A program made the position numbers and the translations under genes. The notes below the pieces were generated by a model that was not told where the DNA came from, made no database searches, and saw only the letters and a list, made by a program, of their open reading frames with translations. A stretch of DNA of 64,000 bases from Diadema setosum. Lineage: Eukaryota > Echinodermata > Echinoidea > Diadematoida > Diadematidae. Where the stretch lies: the NCBI GenBank assembly GCA_033980235.1, contig CM067080.1, forward strand, positions 2,768,501-2,832,500, given 5' to 3'. Of the stretch, positions 11,108 through 21,344 are shown in pieces (position 1 is the stretch's first letter; the number at the start of each line of letters is the position of its first letter).

Positions 11108-11947
11108 TCAAAAGTCATAGGGGATACCGTTGTAGGTTCGCCATTTCCCTGCAAATAAACGTAATTTGGTCCCTTTCGCGTACAACTCCTTCACTTCTTT
11201 CCCCCACTTTTTCTTCTCCTCTAGGTCAGGCTTCGTGAGATCGTCGATGACGTAGAACGACTCCCTTGCGAGATTTTTCCGTGCATTTTTCATGATCTCA
11301 ACTTTCTCACGATACGACAACATTTTCACCAGAATGTGCCTTGGTCGATCATTAGCTTTCCTGCCGTCGCGATGAGCTCGCTCAACTTTCGTATCCATGC
11401 CAAACTTCTCCTTCATGATTTTCTCCACAATCTTAGGGCAATCCTCCCGGGCGTTATCCTTGGCTTCAGGGACGCCGACGATGCGGAAGTTGTTCCTTCT
11501 GGAGAAGCGTTCGGCCTTGTTTACCTCAACTGCATGGGGGCTGAGCTGATCCTTCATGGATGAAACTTCCTTTTCCATTGCTGCTACCCTTTCCTCCAGG
11601 GGTTTGTTTCTCTTTTCCAGTTCGTTGGCTCTGGCACTCTGATATTCCACAGCCCTTTCCACATTCTGTATGCGATCAATGAGTGAGTCGACCGCTCTCT
11701 TGATCATTCGTTCGAAATCGGCGGTTGCAGCTTTAAAGTAGTCGTTAATAGACTGTGTAGAGAGTTCAGGTGCTTTCTGCTGCTCAGGCGTATCGGGGAT
11801 CTCATCAACGTCAGAACGGGCAGCTTCCCCGACAGCAGTGGCGCCAAATCCTGTCCCAGACGAACTGTCGTCGCTACAGGTGCCGCCATCTTCCAAATCC
11901 AGCAGTTTCCCACGTTTTGGATACCTTTTGTGTCCGTCCTTGCTCAT
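11108..11947 (-). CDS. L1-type LINE ORF1 protein (RNA-binding, coiled coil plus RRM)
   Basis: An intact 279-residue protein starts at an ATG (11945-11947) and ends PYDF. Residues 1-65 are acidic and Ser/Gly-rich. Residues 70-145 form a heptad-rich coiled coil (ERMIKRAVDSLIDRIQNVER). An RRM-type region opens with FSRRNNFRIVGVPE at 148-161 and has the family's VERAHRDG at 188-195, followed by a basic C-terminal domain. L1-type ORF1 proteins trimerise, bind element RNA and chaperone nucleic acid. No ORF2 (endonuclease or RT) lies downstream on this strand in 10850-11107, so this is a truncated insertion, a non-autonomous ORF1-only element or a retained ORF1. It is unrelated to LINEs A to C and only distantly like LINE D ORF1. 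Confidence 0.85.
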   Translation of the reverse strand: MSKDGHKRYPKRGKLLDLEDGGTCSDDSSSGTGFGATAVGEAARSDVDEIPDTPEQQKAPELSTQSINDYFKAATADFERMIKRAVDSLIDRIQNVERAVEYQSARANELEKRNKPLEERVAAMEKEVSSMKDQLSPHAVEVNKAERFSRRNNFRIVGVPEAKDNAREDCPKIVEKIMKEKFGMDTKVERAHRDGRKANDRPRHILVKMLSYREKVEIMKNARKNLARESFYVIDDLTKPDLEEKKKWGKEVKELYAKGTKLRLFAGKWRTYNGIPYDF

Positions 11948-12074
11948 GGTGGAATTAGCAGATGATGATATGATAATAAATCCAGGTAAGTATTCCGAGA
12001 AATTAGGCTAAATCCAGGAAATGGAATCTAAAAGTGGAGAGGACGATTCGCATGTCTACCAATGACGAGGCGCC

Positions 12075-12500
12075 ATCTTTTTTTTTTTTGATCATCCATG
12101 GGAAGTAATGGGGGGGGGGGTTGTTGAGTGATAATCGGGAAGGGGGGGGGGGTGTAGTTAACCCGGGGGTAGTTATCCGGGTGGTAGTTATCCAGGGGGG
12201 TAGTTATCCGGGGGTAGTTATCCAGGGGATAGTTATCCAGGGGTATATTATCCAGGGGTAGTTATCCGGGGGTAGTTATTCAGGGGTAGTTGTCCTAAGG
12301 GGGAATAGCCCTGGGGGTGATTGCCCTAGGAGGGTAGTTGTCCGGGGGTAGTTGTCCTAGGGGGTAATTGCCCTGGAGGGTAATTGCCCAAGGAGGGTAT
12401 TTGTCCGGGGGTAGTTGCCCCAGGGGGAATTGCCGTGGGGGAGGGGGTAGTTATCCGGGGGTGGTTTTCCAGGGGGTAGTGTTCCTAGACCCATATTATC
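12075..12500 (+). repeat. G-rich minisatellite
   Basis: Repeats of GGGGGTAGTTATCC(A/G)GG and variants (GTAGTTGTCC, GTAATTGCCC) with period about 14-17 run through the segment, with pure G runs at 12111-12121 and 12142-12152. Runs of three or more G every few bases give strong G-quadruplex potential on the plus strand. Confidence 0.85.
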
Positions 12501-12504
12501 CAGG

Positions 12505-12915
12505 GGTATCCCCCTCCCACGGTATTCCCCTCCCACGCGAGAGGGATTTTGCATTTTTGCAATTGAAACTCAACAATCTGTTGCACAACGGGTGAATTAT
12601 TTGGACAGTTAAAAAAAAAAGCAATAAAAATGACATATTTTTCCCCTTGTCCTCCATAATTGATGCCCATCCATACGAGGTAGCTTTGCATTTTTAGAAC
12701 TCAAATAAAAATGTCTCGTAAACACATTTTTCTTTAAATCTAAAAGTGTACTAAGTCTATGGGAAAAAGGACGAACGGGGGAGAGTGTAGGAGGGGGTAT
12801 CCCCTTCCCTATCCCCCTCCCACGCGAGAGAAATGTTGCATTTTTAGAATTGAAATTCAGCAATCTAGTGGCGACACTTCGGGTGAAATATTTGGACAGT
12901 TTTCTATCAAAAAAA
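12505..12915 (+). repeat. Imperfect direct duplication
   Basis: About 110 bases at 12510-12612 (CCTCCCACGCGAGAG, a GCATTTTTGCAATTGAAAC block, GAATTATTTGGACAGTT) recur diverged at 12797-12905, each followed by a poly-A run. No gene is seen in either copy. Confidence 0.65.
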
Positions 12916-12969
12916 AAAAAAACAAGAAATTCTTCTCATCTAGGGAATTATTGGGGGCAAAGTTATATA

Positions 12970-13008
12970 CCCCCCCCCCCCATATTTCCATGGGGGGGGG
13001 GGGGGGGC
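12970..13008. repeat. Poly-C/poly-G hairpin
   Basis: A run of 13 C, the near-palindrome ATATTTCCAT and a run of about 16 G can pair as a hairpin. It is also prone to sequencing error in length. Confidence 0.7.
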
Positions 13009-13382
13009 GATCAACGCCCTTGGTATCATTATCACGATTATTACAATGATGTATACGATATTCTGCTTAATGCTACCATTAATTTTACGACTTAGTAGGG
13101 CCTATATAACGAAAGTAATTGAAAATTTTTGAGTGACGCCAGACAATTCTGGAAACCTTTTATCGCACTGAGGCAATTGTATCTGCTGCGCTGAGAAATG
13201 AAGAATGTATGCAAGTGAAATGCAGAAAATTTCTTTTTTGCTTTCTCCGCTGTTGACCTGCGTATATAATACATGGTTGTAGGTAATACCATGGAGCTAC
13301 TGTGGTATAGCTCCATGGTAATACAGTTGTACATGAGGTTTGCTGCATATTTATACGCTTAAAACGATATCTATCTCCCTAG

Positions 13383-13625
13383 ATGACACCTTCACAGTTA
13401 GTCTTGTGGGAGGTCTGGCTCCTGATGAAGGTTGGTTGATCATCAGAAATATTTTCCAAGGTCTCCAGCTTTGCAGCGGGAACCTCCCCTTGGCTGACAC
13501 AGTGTGCCACCAGCTCGGCTTCCCTGGAGCACGTCGCATTGACAGTCGGAAATGTCAAGAAGCAGGTTGTGATGAGCACTGGCAAAACGACACCCTCACG
13601 GTACAGACCGTGACATGTTCAAAGA
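13383..13625 (+). CDS. Exon encoding an SRCR (scavenger receptor cysteine-rich) domain, partial
   Basis: The 243-base exon follows a CCTAG acceptor (AG at 13381-13382) and ends at GTAAGT (13626). Both splice junctions are phase 1, the usual arrangement for shuffled extracellular modules. The translation has the SRCR hallmarks FTVSLVGGLAPDEGW and TVCHQLGFPGARR, then a W/VxC segment (HWQNDTLTVQTVTCS) matching the family's middle strand. The usual WGTVCDDGW region is divergent (GLQLCSGNLPLADTVC), and the last third of the domain would have to lie in another exon. SRCR domains bind ligands outside the cell, often in innate recognition. With the plus-strand exons at 32.4-33.9 kb it probably belongs to one modular gene; that linkage is inference. 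Confidence 0.7.
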
Positions 13626-14223
13626 GTAAGTTTTGCGGAAATATGACGTCGTAACTGAGTATAAGTAAATTGAATGAATAAGTCATTAACTTGCTCTGGT
13701 AAAATATATTTAGGGCCTACTAGGCCTATATTTCATTCTCGGTTAATAAAAAAAAATAAATAATAAGAGTTCTATTTACTTCGTGTGGAGAACGCTGACA
13801 TGGAGATGCACCCACATAATTGAAAAACGGTACAATTACACTTTACATGAAATATGAGATTCAGTTAATAAATTCAACGCTCGATATCAATATTATAATA
13901 GCTTCTTACAGCGTTTACTGTTTCCATAAGTTGCCTTTGCTTCATCTTAGTTCTTCACTCTTACTCTTTCGCTGATCGATTTAAGGGCGTAGAAACATTG
14001 TTAACAGTTTGATGCTCTATGTAAGAACGACTGGTTATTGTTATTACCACTATGATCATAATCGCCAGTCAAATGAAAATCAGTTTATGAAAATCGTGAC
14101 AGAAAATTGCCCTTCGAGGGAGAAAGATAATGTATACATTTGACATTTTCACAACAAAACAGAGAAACTCAGTTGATGTATGATAAAGCATGTGATGTCT
14201 TATTCTGATACTTTCTCTAACAA
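13626..14223. other. Intronic sequence, no feature seen
   Basis: AT-rich sequence downstream of the SRCR donor. I see no coding signal, RNA gene or clear repeat. Confidence 0.5.
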
Positions 14224-14373
14224 CTGGGGTGGTATTCTGAGGTCGTAATTTAGTCTGTAATTAACTTCGTGATTAAGTCGTGAAGTTAATAGGCCCTTAA
14301 TTATGGGCAAAATCGGTATTCTGAGGACGTAATTGGCCCAAAACCACTATTTCGGCGCAATTGGTCAAAAATC

Positions 14374-16412
14374 GTGTCGCTTATGTTCCTACTCACCTAG
14401 GAGAGATAAAAAGCTCTTTCAAAATGCCCCTGTGATTTTATGTGATGCCAAGGGACATATAAACAAAAACTGAAATCATTTCGAAGGCGAAATTATACCA
14501 ATAAGCCATTGGTGGAGGTTTAAGTTCGGCCAACAGGCTTAAAAGTGCATGTCGCCAATGATGAGTTTTTATGTTTTCTCAACTTTGTGGGAAAATATGA
14601 GCATAAAGAGGATGCTTACTCACGGTTTCAGAAAAGTGGCTTAAGCTTCTACGAAAACCTAACACAACTTTTTAAACTAACCATTCTTTATCAACAAAAT
14701 AACTGATGGAAATGTGTCGCCAGATCCGCTGAAACATACGTTACCATCTTTGTACTGCCAACCTGGTTATGCTATTACAGTGAGTACTACACAATTGTAT
14801 TGTTTTTCTGACCAAAAGGGGTGTAAGTTTATGTTAAAAGATATTTCATCACTCAGCTTCAAACGACATGCGACTGCTAATCTCGCAAATATAGATTTTA
14901 AAAAGGTAGATTTAAGAGAAGTAACATACGTTACCATCTTTGTAAAAAGTATGAAGGTGCATGGCTCTGAATGATTGTTCTAGAGTTGAGACTAATGGAG
15001 TAGATTGTCGTCATACCCATGGGTTGCAAAAGATTCATTATTATGTTGCTAACTTATACGATTTAATCCACAAGTGTAACATACGTGATGTAACTTACGT
15101 TACCACCAAATGACAGAAAGCTTAATTACACCATTAATTACCACCTAAATGTACATTTCTCGAATCTGTGCCGTCGATTTGAGGTCATGGGATAGCTCAG
15201 CAACTTCTTTCAATGGCATCTTGAGCATTGGCAGCGCGTAAAATACCTTTACATGATGTGTTGAAAAACTGAGTAAGTATTTGATTGTTGGAAATGTGTT
15301 GTTGGTTTTTATAGAATCATGTTTTACTTCTGTTTATTGTGTCTTTATTAAGTCAATAGATTCCACCGTAAAAATCCAGTTATTGCTTTGCTGTACAGGT
15401 TTATTCTTTTGAAGTAAATCACTCAATTTATTACGTAACGTATGTTTCAAATTTTGGTAACGTAAGTTTCAAAATGTTGTCATGTTGATAACAGACAACC
15501 CACAGAAAAGCCCATTTAATTTGAGACAATTTAATTGTTGCAGTTATGATGTTGATGAGTTTCTCCGTCAAAACATATCAAATTCATTTACAGCTGTATG
15601 TTCTTGTTTGTTAGGAGGATGCAGTAAAAGGGGACATAATCAGATAGTATCTTTGAAAAAATCGTTTGGTGGGCGTTGATGTTCAACTTGGCTTTAATGA
15701 TGTCATATTCCAGGTATAAACAATGAATTTAACATTGTTTTAAGAAAATTCAATGAATAGCTAATAAACTTAGGGATTACGCAGATCTCTACTTCAAAAC
15801 TATTGGATCAGGTCACTGCATTAATATAGTAACGTAAGTTTCTAGTTTTGGTAACGTAAGTTTCATCAATTCATGTCATTGAAAAAGGATATTGTAGAGA
15901 ATGTGCGTTGATAAAAATAACATTTAATTGTTCTAGAACTATAGTTGAAGGAATTCCATAGGGAAATAAGTCTTTTCAGTTATATTTATCTTCGGTTATC
16001 ATAAATCAATATGGTGACTTACTACTACCTGACTATTCTTAACGGAGAAAATTAACTCAAATTTGTGTCGTTATATCGTTGATGATCTCAAAGTGAAGAA
16101 AAACACATTTTGAATGAAGAAAAGGTAACAAAAATACATGTGCATTAAAGAAATGTAATTTTAACTATTACTGAGTATACCATCATAGATCAGGCCTACA
16201 TGATAATAATAATGCTAATAATAATTATAGTGATGTATGTTTCAGTAAGATATATGTTTAAGACATCAACATTTTTTGTTCTTCCTTCTCGTTGAAGTTA
16301 ATGCAGTTGCAATGGGGAAGAGCAGTGCTGAGATTAAAACCCCATATATAGGGAACGTATAAGCTGCAATCAGATTGGCGAAAAATCATATCTCTAAGCA
16401 AAGATTCAAGAA
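14374..16412. other. Left interior of the inverted-repeat element; GTAACGTA motifs, no gene
   Basis: No domain-bearing ORF is seen. Short motifs ACATACGTTACCATC (14732, 14925) and GTAACGTAAGTTTC (15458, 15829, 15851) recur in both orientations. Confidence 0.5.
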
Positions 16413-17745
16413 AAACTAGAAATATCACTTAAGGTGATTAATACCCCCGCCCCGTGACGACAGTCTTACCCAAGGAATGATCTTTCCTTGATCTTCTGCC
16501 ATTTAAATGCCGTTACCATGGCAACGCAGCTTCCGACACGTCCGAAAAATATGTCTTGCACATCTTCCCACCAAGACTATTGTGTGCGCCACATTTCATA
16601 AGCTTTTGTCAAAAACTGAGGAAGTAGTTCAATCCACAAGATCTTTCCTTGATCTTCCGCCATTAATATGCCGTTACCATGGCAACGCAGCTTCCGACAC
16701 GTCCAAAAAATATGTCTTGCACATCTTCCCACCAAGACCAATGTGTGTGCCACATTTCATGAGCTTCAGTCGAATACAGAGGAAGTAATTCAATAAGCAA
16801 GATCTTTCCTTGATCTTCTGCCATTTATATGCCGTTACCATGGCAACGCAGCTTCCGACACGTCCGAAAAATATGTCTTCCACATCTTCCCACCAAGATC
16901 AAGGTGTGTGCCACATTTCATAAGCTTTGGTCAAAAAACTGAGGAAGTAGTTAAATCCGCAAGATCTTTCCTTGATCTTCTGCCATTAATATGCCGTTAC
17001 CATGGCAACGTACTTTCAGATACTGTCAAAAAATGCGTCTTACACATCTACAACCAAAGGCACACATCTGTACCAAGTTTCATGGAAATTGGGCAAAAAC
17101 TGAGGAAGTAGTTTGCAACACAAATTTTTCCATCATTTTGGCTCATAATATGTGAGCTGTTACCATGGCAACATACTTTTTGTCACTGTCAAGAAATGTG
17201 TCATGCTGACCTTTATCCTAAGACAAACATTCAATATGAATTCCATGAGAATTGGAAGAACACTGATGAAGCAGTTTTGCCATGAAGCATTTTGCCCTAT
17301 ATTTTACCAATATCATGCCGTTACCATGGCAACGCACTTTTTGCCACTGCGGAAATATGTGTCTTGCACATTAACATATTTAGATGAACATCTGTACCTA
17401 ATTTCATAAAAATTGATCAAAAACTGTGGGAGGAGTTTGCGACGCAAGATTTGTACCCATTTTTGCCCATAATATGCCGTTACCATGGCAACGTACTTTT
17501 GGGTACTGTCAAAAAATACGTCTTGTACATCTACAACCCAAGGCACACATCTGTGCCAAGTTTTATGGGAATCGGTTGAAAACTGAGGAAGTAGTTCGCG
17601 ACGCAAGATTTGCAACGGACCGACCGCCCGACCGACCGCCCGACCGACCGACCGCCCGACCGACCGCCCGACCGACCGCCCGACCGCCCGACCGTCCGCT
17701 GATTCCTATATACCCCCTTCAAACTTCGTTTGGCGGGGGTATAAA
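16413..17745 (+). mobile_element. Tandem-core element carrying seven X-box motifs, with CCGA microsatellite and terminal hairpin
   Basis: The left end holds a small hairpin and TTAATACCCCCGCCCC (about 16425-16455). Seven units with spacing of 159-164 bases follow, each with a perfect GTTACCATGGCAAC palindrome (16512, 16673, 16834, 16995, 17159, 17320, 17479) and a CAAGATCTTTCCTTG or related block. Then come an (ACCGACCGCCCG)n tract at about 17617-17698 and a hairpin with arms TATACCCCC and GGGGGTATA around an ACTTCGT loop. The layout matches the element at 2346-3811, including the ACTTCGT loop, while the core is different. A fragment of the left end occurs inverted at 49648-49690. Confidence 0.75.
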
Positions 17746-19320
17746 AAAAAAACATGTACCCGTCGCGTAGTTGACAAAAAAAAAAAGAAGAAGCAAAGTC
17801 ACGCATCTTTTTTTTTTTATTTACCCTACCAGGGTAACTATAGGGGAGGGGGTTCGAGGTCCCCCGCCCCTTTGGCAGCTGTCAAAATATAAACAAAAGG
17901 AAATAAAAAGAAAAAATGAATCGCAGAATCCTCCTCCCCAGTTTGATATAAACAAATAAAAAAACATGAAATTGGGCTTGTACTGGCAGCATAGAATTAA
18001 GCTGAAGCCTTTCTTTATATTTCTTCAATTTTCTTTTCTTTCTTTTTTTTTTTTCTTGCTTGTCAGTCGATGAAACCCGGTAAAAGAAATGAAACAAAAG
18101 GAAAAATGGCACAGGAGCTTTTATTTTACTCCCTGTCAGGTGATTAAAACTGGAAGTAGTCGACTTTTTCTAACTCTGTCCCCATCCCCCACGCCATGAA
18201 AATCCTACTTACGGGCCTGCCTGTAATCATTATCAGTACCTTTGTTGTGCATGTATAGCAACTTGTCCTTTCACTTTTCTTTTGAAAGATTCAAAAACAT
18301 TTCTCCATGCAGGAGACAATTAAAACAATTAAAAAGGAGACAATTAAAACAATTAAAACGGTTGTTTGAGGCCTTATGATATGTCTTAAGTCACTGATAA
18401 CATATTTACTATACACATTCCTTTGTCGTTTGTACTTGTTTTGAAATGATCTCGATTTTGTCTTCATATTGATGACTTATGTCTCCATAATGATGACTCA
18501 TGGTATCTTGAATCCTGTTGACTCCATCCGTTTTTATGAAATCTGTATAGCATAGGCCTCCACCACCTGTGGCAAGTTAAACGTAGCTCAAAAAAAAAAA
18601 GAAAGAAAGAAAGAAATGTTCCCCAGTATTTTGATTAGATTCTACGGCATAAACGCCTATTGATACTGCAAGGTCTTTATACTAATTATTTGTATTATTA
18701 TCTAACGGTGGGCATTCCGTTCCACATTCTAGCTTGCGTGATGTGCACTTTCAATTTTGTAATTGCCAGTCCGTAGACATTTTGTGATAAGCATGTAAGT
18801 ACGCAACCAATTCGAAAACCTATGCGACATGCACAAGTGTTGCCACCTTGCAACTATCTCGGTACCTAACCCCCTTTACTATTTCACTATCTTTGATTCG
18901 GATGTGATTTTGTAACCTTCAGTACTACATTGGCCATATTGGGGCTACAACCGACAACAATTTAAATTCCTAGTACTTTAATTTATACGGATTACCTTAG
19001 GTTTCTTCTACTGTTGTAACCCTTGTCGCCGTCCTACATCCATCCTATCAACCAATAATGACTAAAATCAGATATTGTTTATGTACCTCCTTGATTAAAA
19101 CTTGTTTTTTGCTCCATACAATTGTTATGTGCAATTTAGTAACAGCAGTGCAACTGCAAATTAATGCTACTGCATACTACAATTACTATAATCACCAAAA
19201 GTTTGTAGTACACATTTTTCAGAAGGTAGACTTCTGTGAGGATGAGGATGGCGAAGTAGTTCTGGCATATTAAACTCTAAAGGTCCAACTCTGTTGGAAT
19301 GACGAAATAAGCTTTGAATA
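17746..19320. other. No gene seen; A/T-rich simple repeats
   Basis: Poly-A and poly-T tracts occur at about 17738-17820 and 18040-18058, and an (AAAG)n tract at about 18590-18616. Short ORFs here are low-complexity. No exon with good splice sites or domain motifs is recognised. Confidence 0.5.
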
Positions 19321-19679
19321 GGTATCAAAGGGAGAGTTCAGCTAGCTTAGACAGAGTTTGGAATAACCCCTTCGAGGTTGTATACGAAATCGCTTGGATT
19401 ACGAAAACTTGTTCTTATGAAATATATTAACTTCATTAATATACTGTGAAATTAACAGAGAAAAAAAATAAAATCTCACTAATTTGATATGTAAAAGTAA
19501 TACATTTTGGTGTGTTATACAGTATATTCTAATCTATTAAAATTAATTTTAATTAATTTACAAGTGATCGTTACCTTTCAAATTTAATGCGTTTGGGAAT
19601 GAAATTTGAGTGTCAATTTGATATTGTTTTCAGCCAGAACACCCTTCTACCAAAAATACTGAACTCCCCCTTTACGCCA
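19321..19679. mobile_element. Possible MITE with AAAGGG(A/G)GAGTTCAG ends
   Basis: The segment AAAGGGAGAGTTCAG at 19327 is inverted at the right (CTGAACTCCCCCTTT, ending about 19674). The inverted match is about 15 bases with one mismatch. Target duplication is not clear. Confidence 0.4.
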
Positions 19680-19725
19680 AGTATGTGGTTATATTGCATA
19701 CCTTGCCCAGGTAAAGGGGCTTTAA

Positions 19726-20192
19726 AGGGACATTCCGGACGATTTTCATGATTTCACATCATGTACAAATTTTAGTACATAAATCGACAACTCCATGTAT
19801 AGATCTCTGGAATTTATCATGGTTTTTGAGCAGAAAAACAATACTTTGAAAAACCTTAAACAAATTGCACTGAGCAAGGATGGTGACATGGGGGTTCACA
19901 TATTTCAGAAATGTAGCAGTGTAATTCCATTACAATACTGTTTGCTTGCGAGTTCACCTGTGTATAATCTATGCATGCCGCCTTCTTTTGTTCTGCTTCC
20001 TGGAGCCCCAACTCATGCATTCTTATGGTGACTCTGCCATGTCGTCATCCTTGTTCATTGCGTTTTGTTCTAAATTTTGAAAATATTCTTATTCTTCATC
20101 CCAATCATCATAAATTCTGAAACCCTGTCCTCAGTTTAACTAATTTATAGTTGTTCAAATGTAAAAATCTGAAAATCATCCGGAGGTCTCCT
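19726..20192. mobile_element. MITE flanked by TTAA
   Basis: The left end AGGGACATTCCGGACGATTT and right end AATCATCCGGAGGTCTCCT form imperfect inverted repeats, with TTAA on both sides (19722-19725 and 20193-20196). TTAA flanks suggest a piggyBac-type or similar mechanism. No coding sequence is inside. Confidence 0.55.
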
Positions 20193-20196
20193 TTAA

Positions 20197-21344
20197 CAAA
20201 TTATTCACGGGGCTGGTATGGCGCCCGAACAGAGAGTGTTTTGATAGTAGCCAACCAACATCTTATTCGAAAACGTTATTAGCATGAAGGTTGGCCTATT
20301 ATCACAACATGCCGACTCCAAGGCGATCCACAAATTCGTATTGGGCCAGGTGGATATCTGACCTAGGCTTTACTAACTTAATTCATTTACTCACCCCTAT
20401 TCAATAGCAATATAATAGGGACGCCATGTCCCCTGTTTTGTTGTACACTTATCCGAAATCATGTCTTTCACGCAACAGTATTTATATAGTCCCCCAATGA
20501 AGCACCTGCATAAACTCTCACAAATTTTCTTCAGCCAGAATATCTCCTTAATTGTAATTAAAATGATGTGAATTCATTGACTGCATTTCAAATGTCAGCC
20601 ATTCTAAAAGTGTCACTGTAATGTGCATTATGATACAGAGTGCCGAAGTTTTGAAGCCACAATTTTATGCGTGTGTATTGCAGTAGTTAAACGGTCTTAG
20701 TGGGGCCCTCGAGGATGATCTCGGGCTATGCATGTGAATCGCAAAAAAAAAAAAAAAAAAATCTTACCCTTTATTTTTAATTGTTCCACTCATCCTTGTA
20801 TGCCTGGATTTGGCCTGTCTGTGGGAGGTACACTCGAATGGTTCCCAATGGTTATCAAACGAGCCTAAGTGGCACTACAGTGTTCTGTGGCGCCACTGTT
20901 AGGCACTCTGCATAGTTACATCTGACTCTACATTTTACTCTAAGGCATAACTTGTCATTATTTTCCTATATCACATCCACTGTAAAGCTCCATTTCAGAA
21001 AACGTTTGATTTTATATAATGTAGGTCCCTCTTTTTGATATCAACTGGCATACAATTGTAAATGTCATCGGTTTCTGAGTCCTTCATGGTTGTCCGCAAT
21101 TTCTTTATAAATAAGATTTTATAGATTTAGTCCTACTCACTTTACGGGAAAAAAAAAGACCCAACAAACTAATATTTGTATAATTTATCATACGGTTGAT
21201 AATACCTCGCATACAGTATACTGTTTATCAATAGTTCATAGGTAATATAACATTTATACCTGTCTCTTAGTTGCATTCTAATTTCTGTAATTACTGTCTC
21301 ATTTTGTAAATCAAATTTATAATTGCATTTCCTTAATTACACCC
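20197..21344. other. No gene seen
   Basis: AT-rich intergenic or intronic sequence with a poly-A run near 20742-20760. A short palindromic segment, CAGTG(N8)GCGCCACTG, lies near 20878-20900. No coding feature is supported. Confidence 0.45.

Noticed and set aside
14714..14974. Possible sushi-like exon (CQPGYAITV and LYCF)
   Set aside because: Lacks the remaining cysteines and Trp of a CCP module and good splice borders; lies in the inverted-repeat element.
16507..17111. Plus-strand frames in the X-box array
   Set aside because: Shadow translations of the tandem unit; no conserved protein motif and frames break between units.
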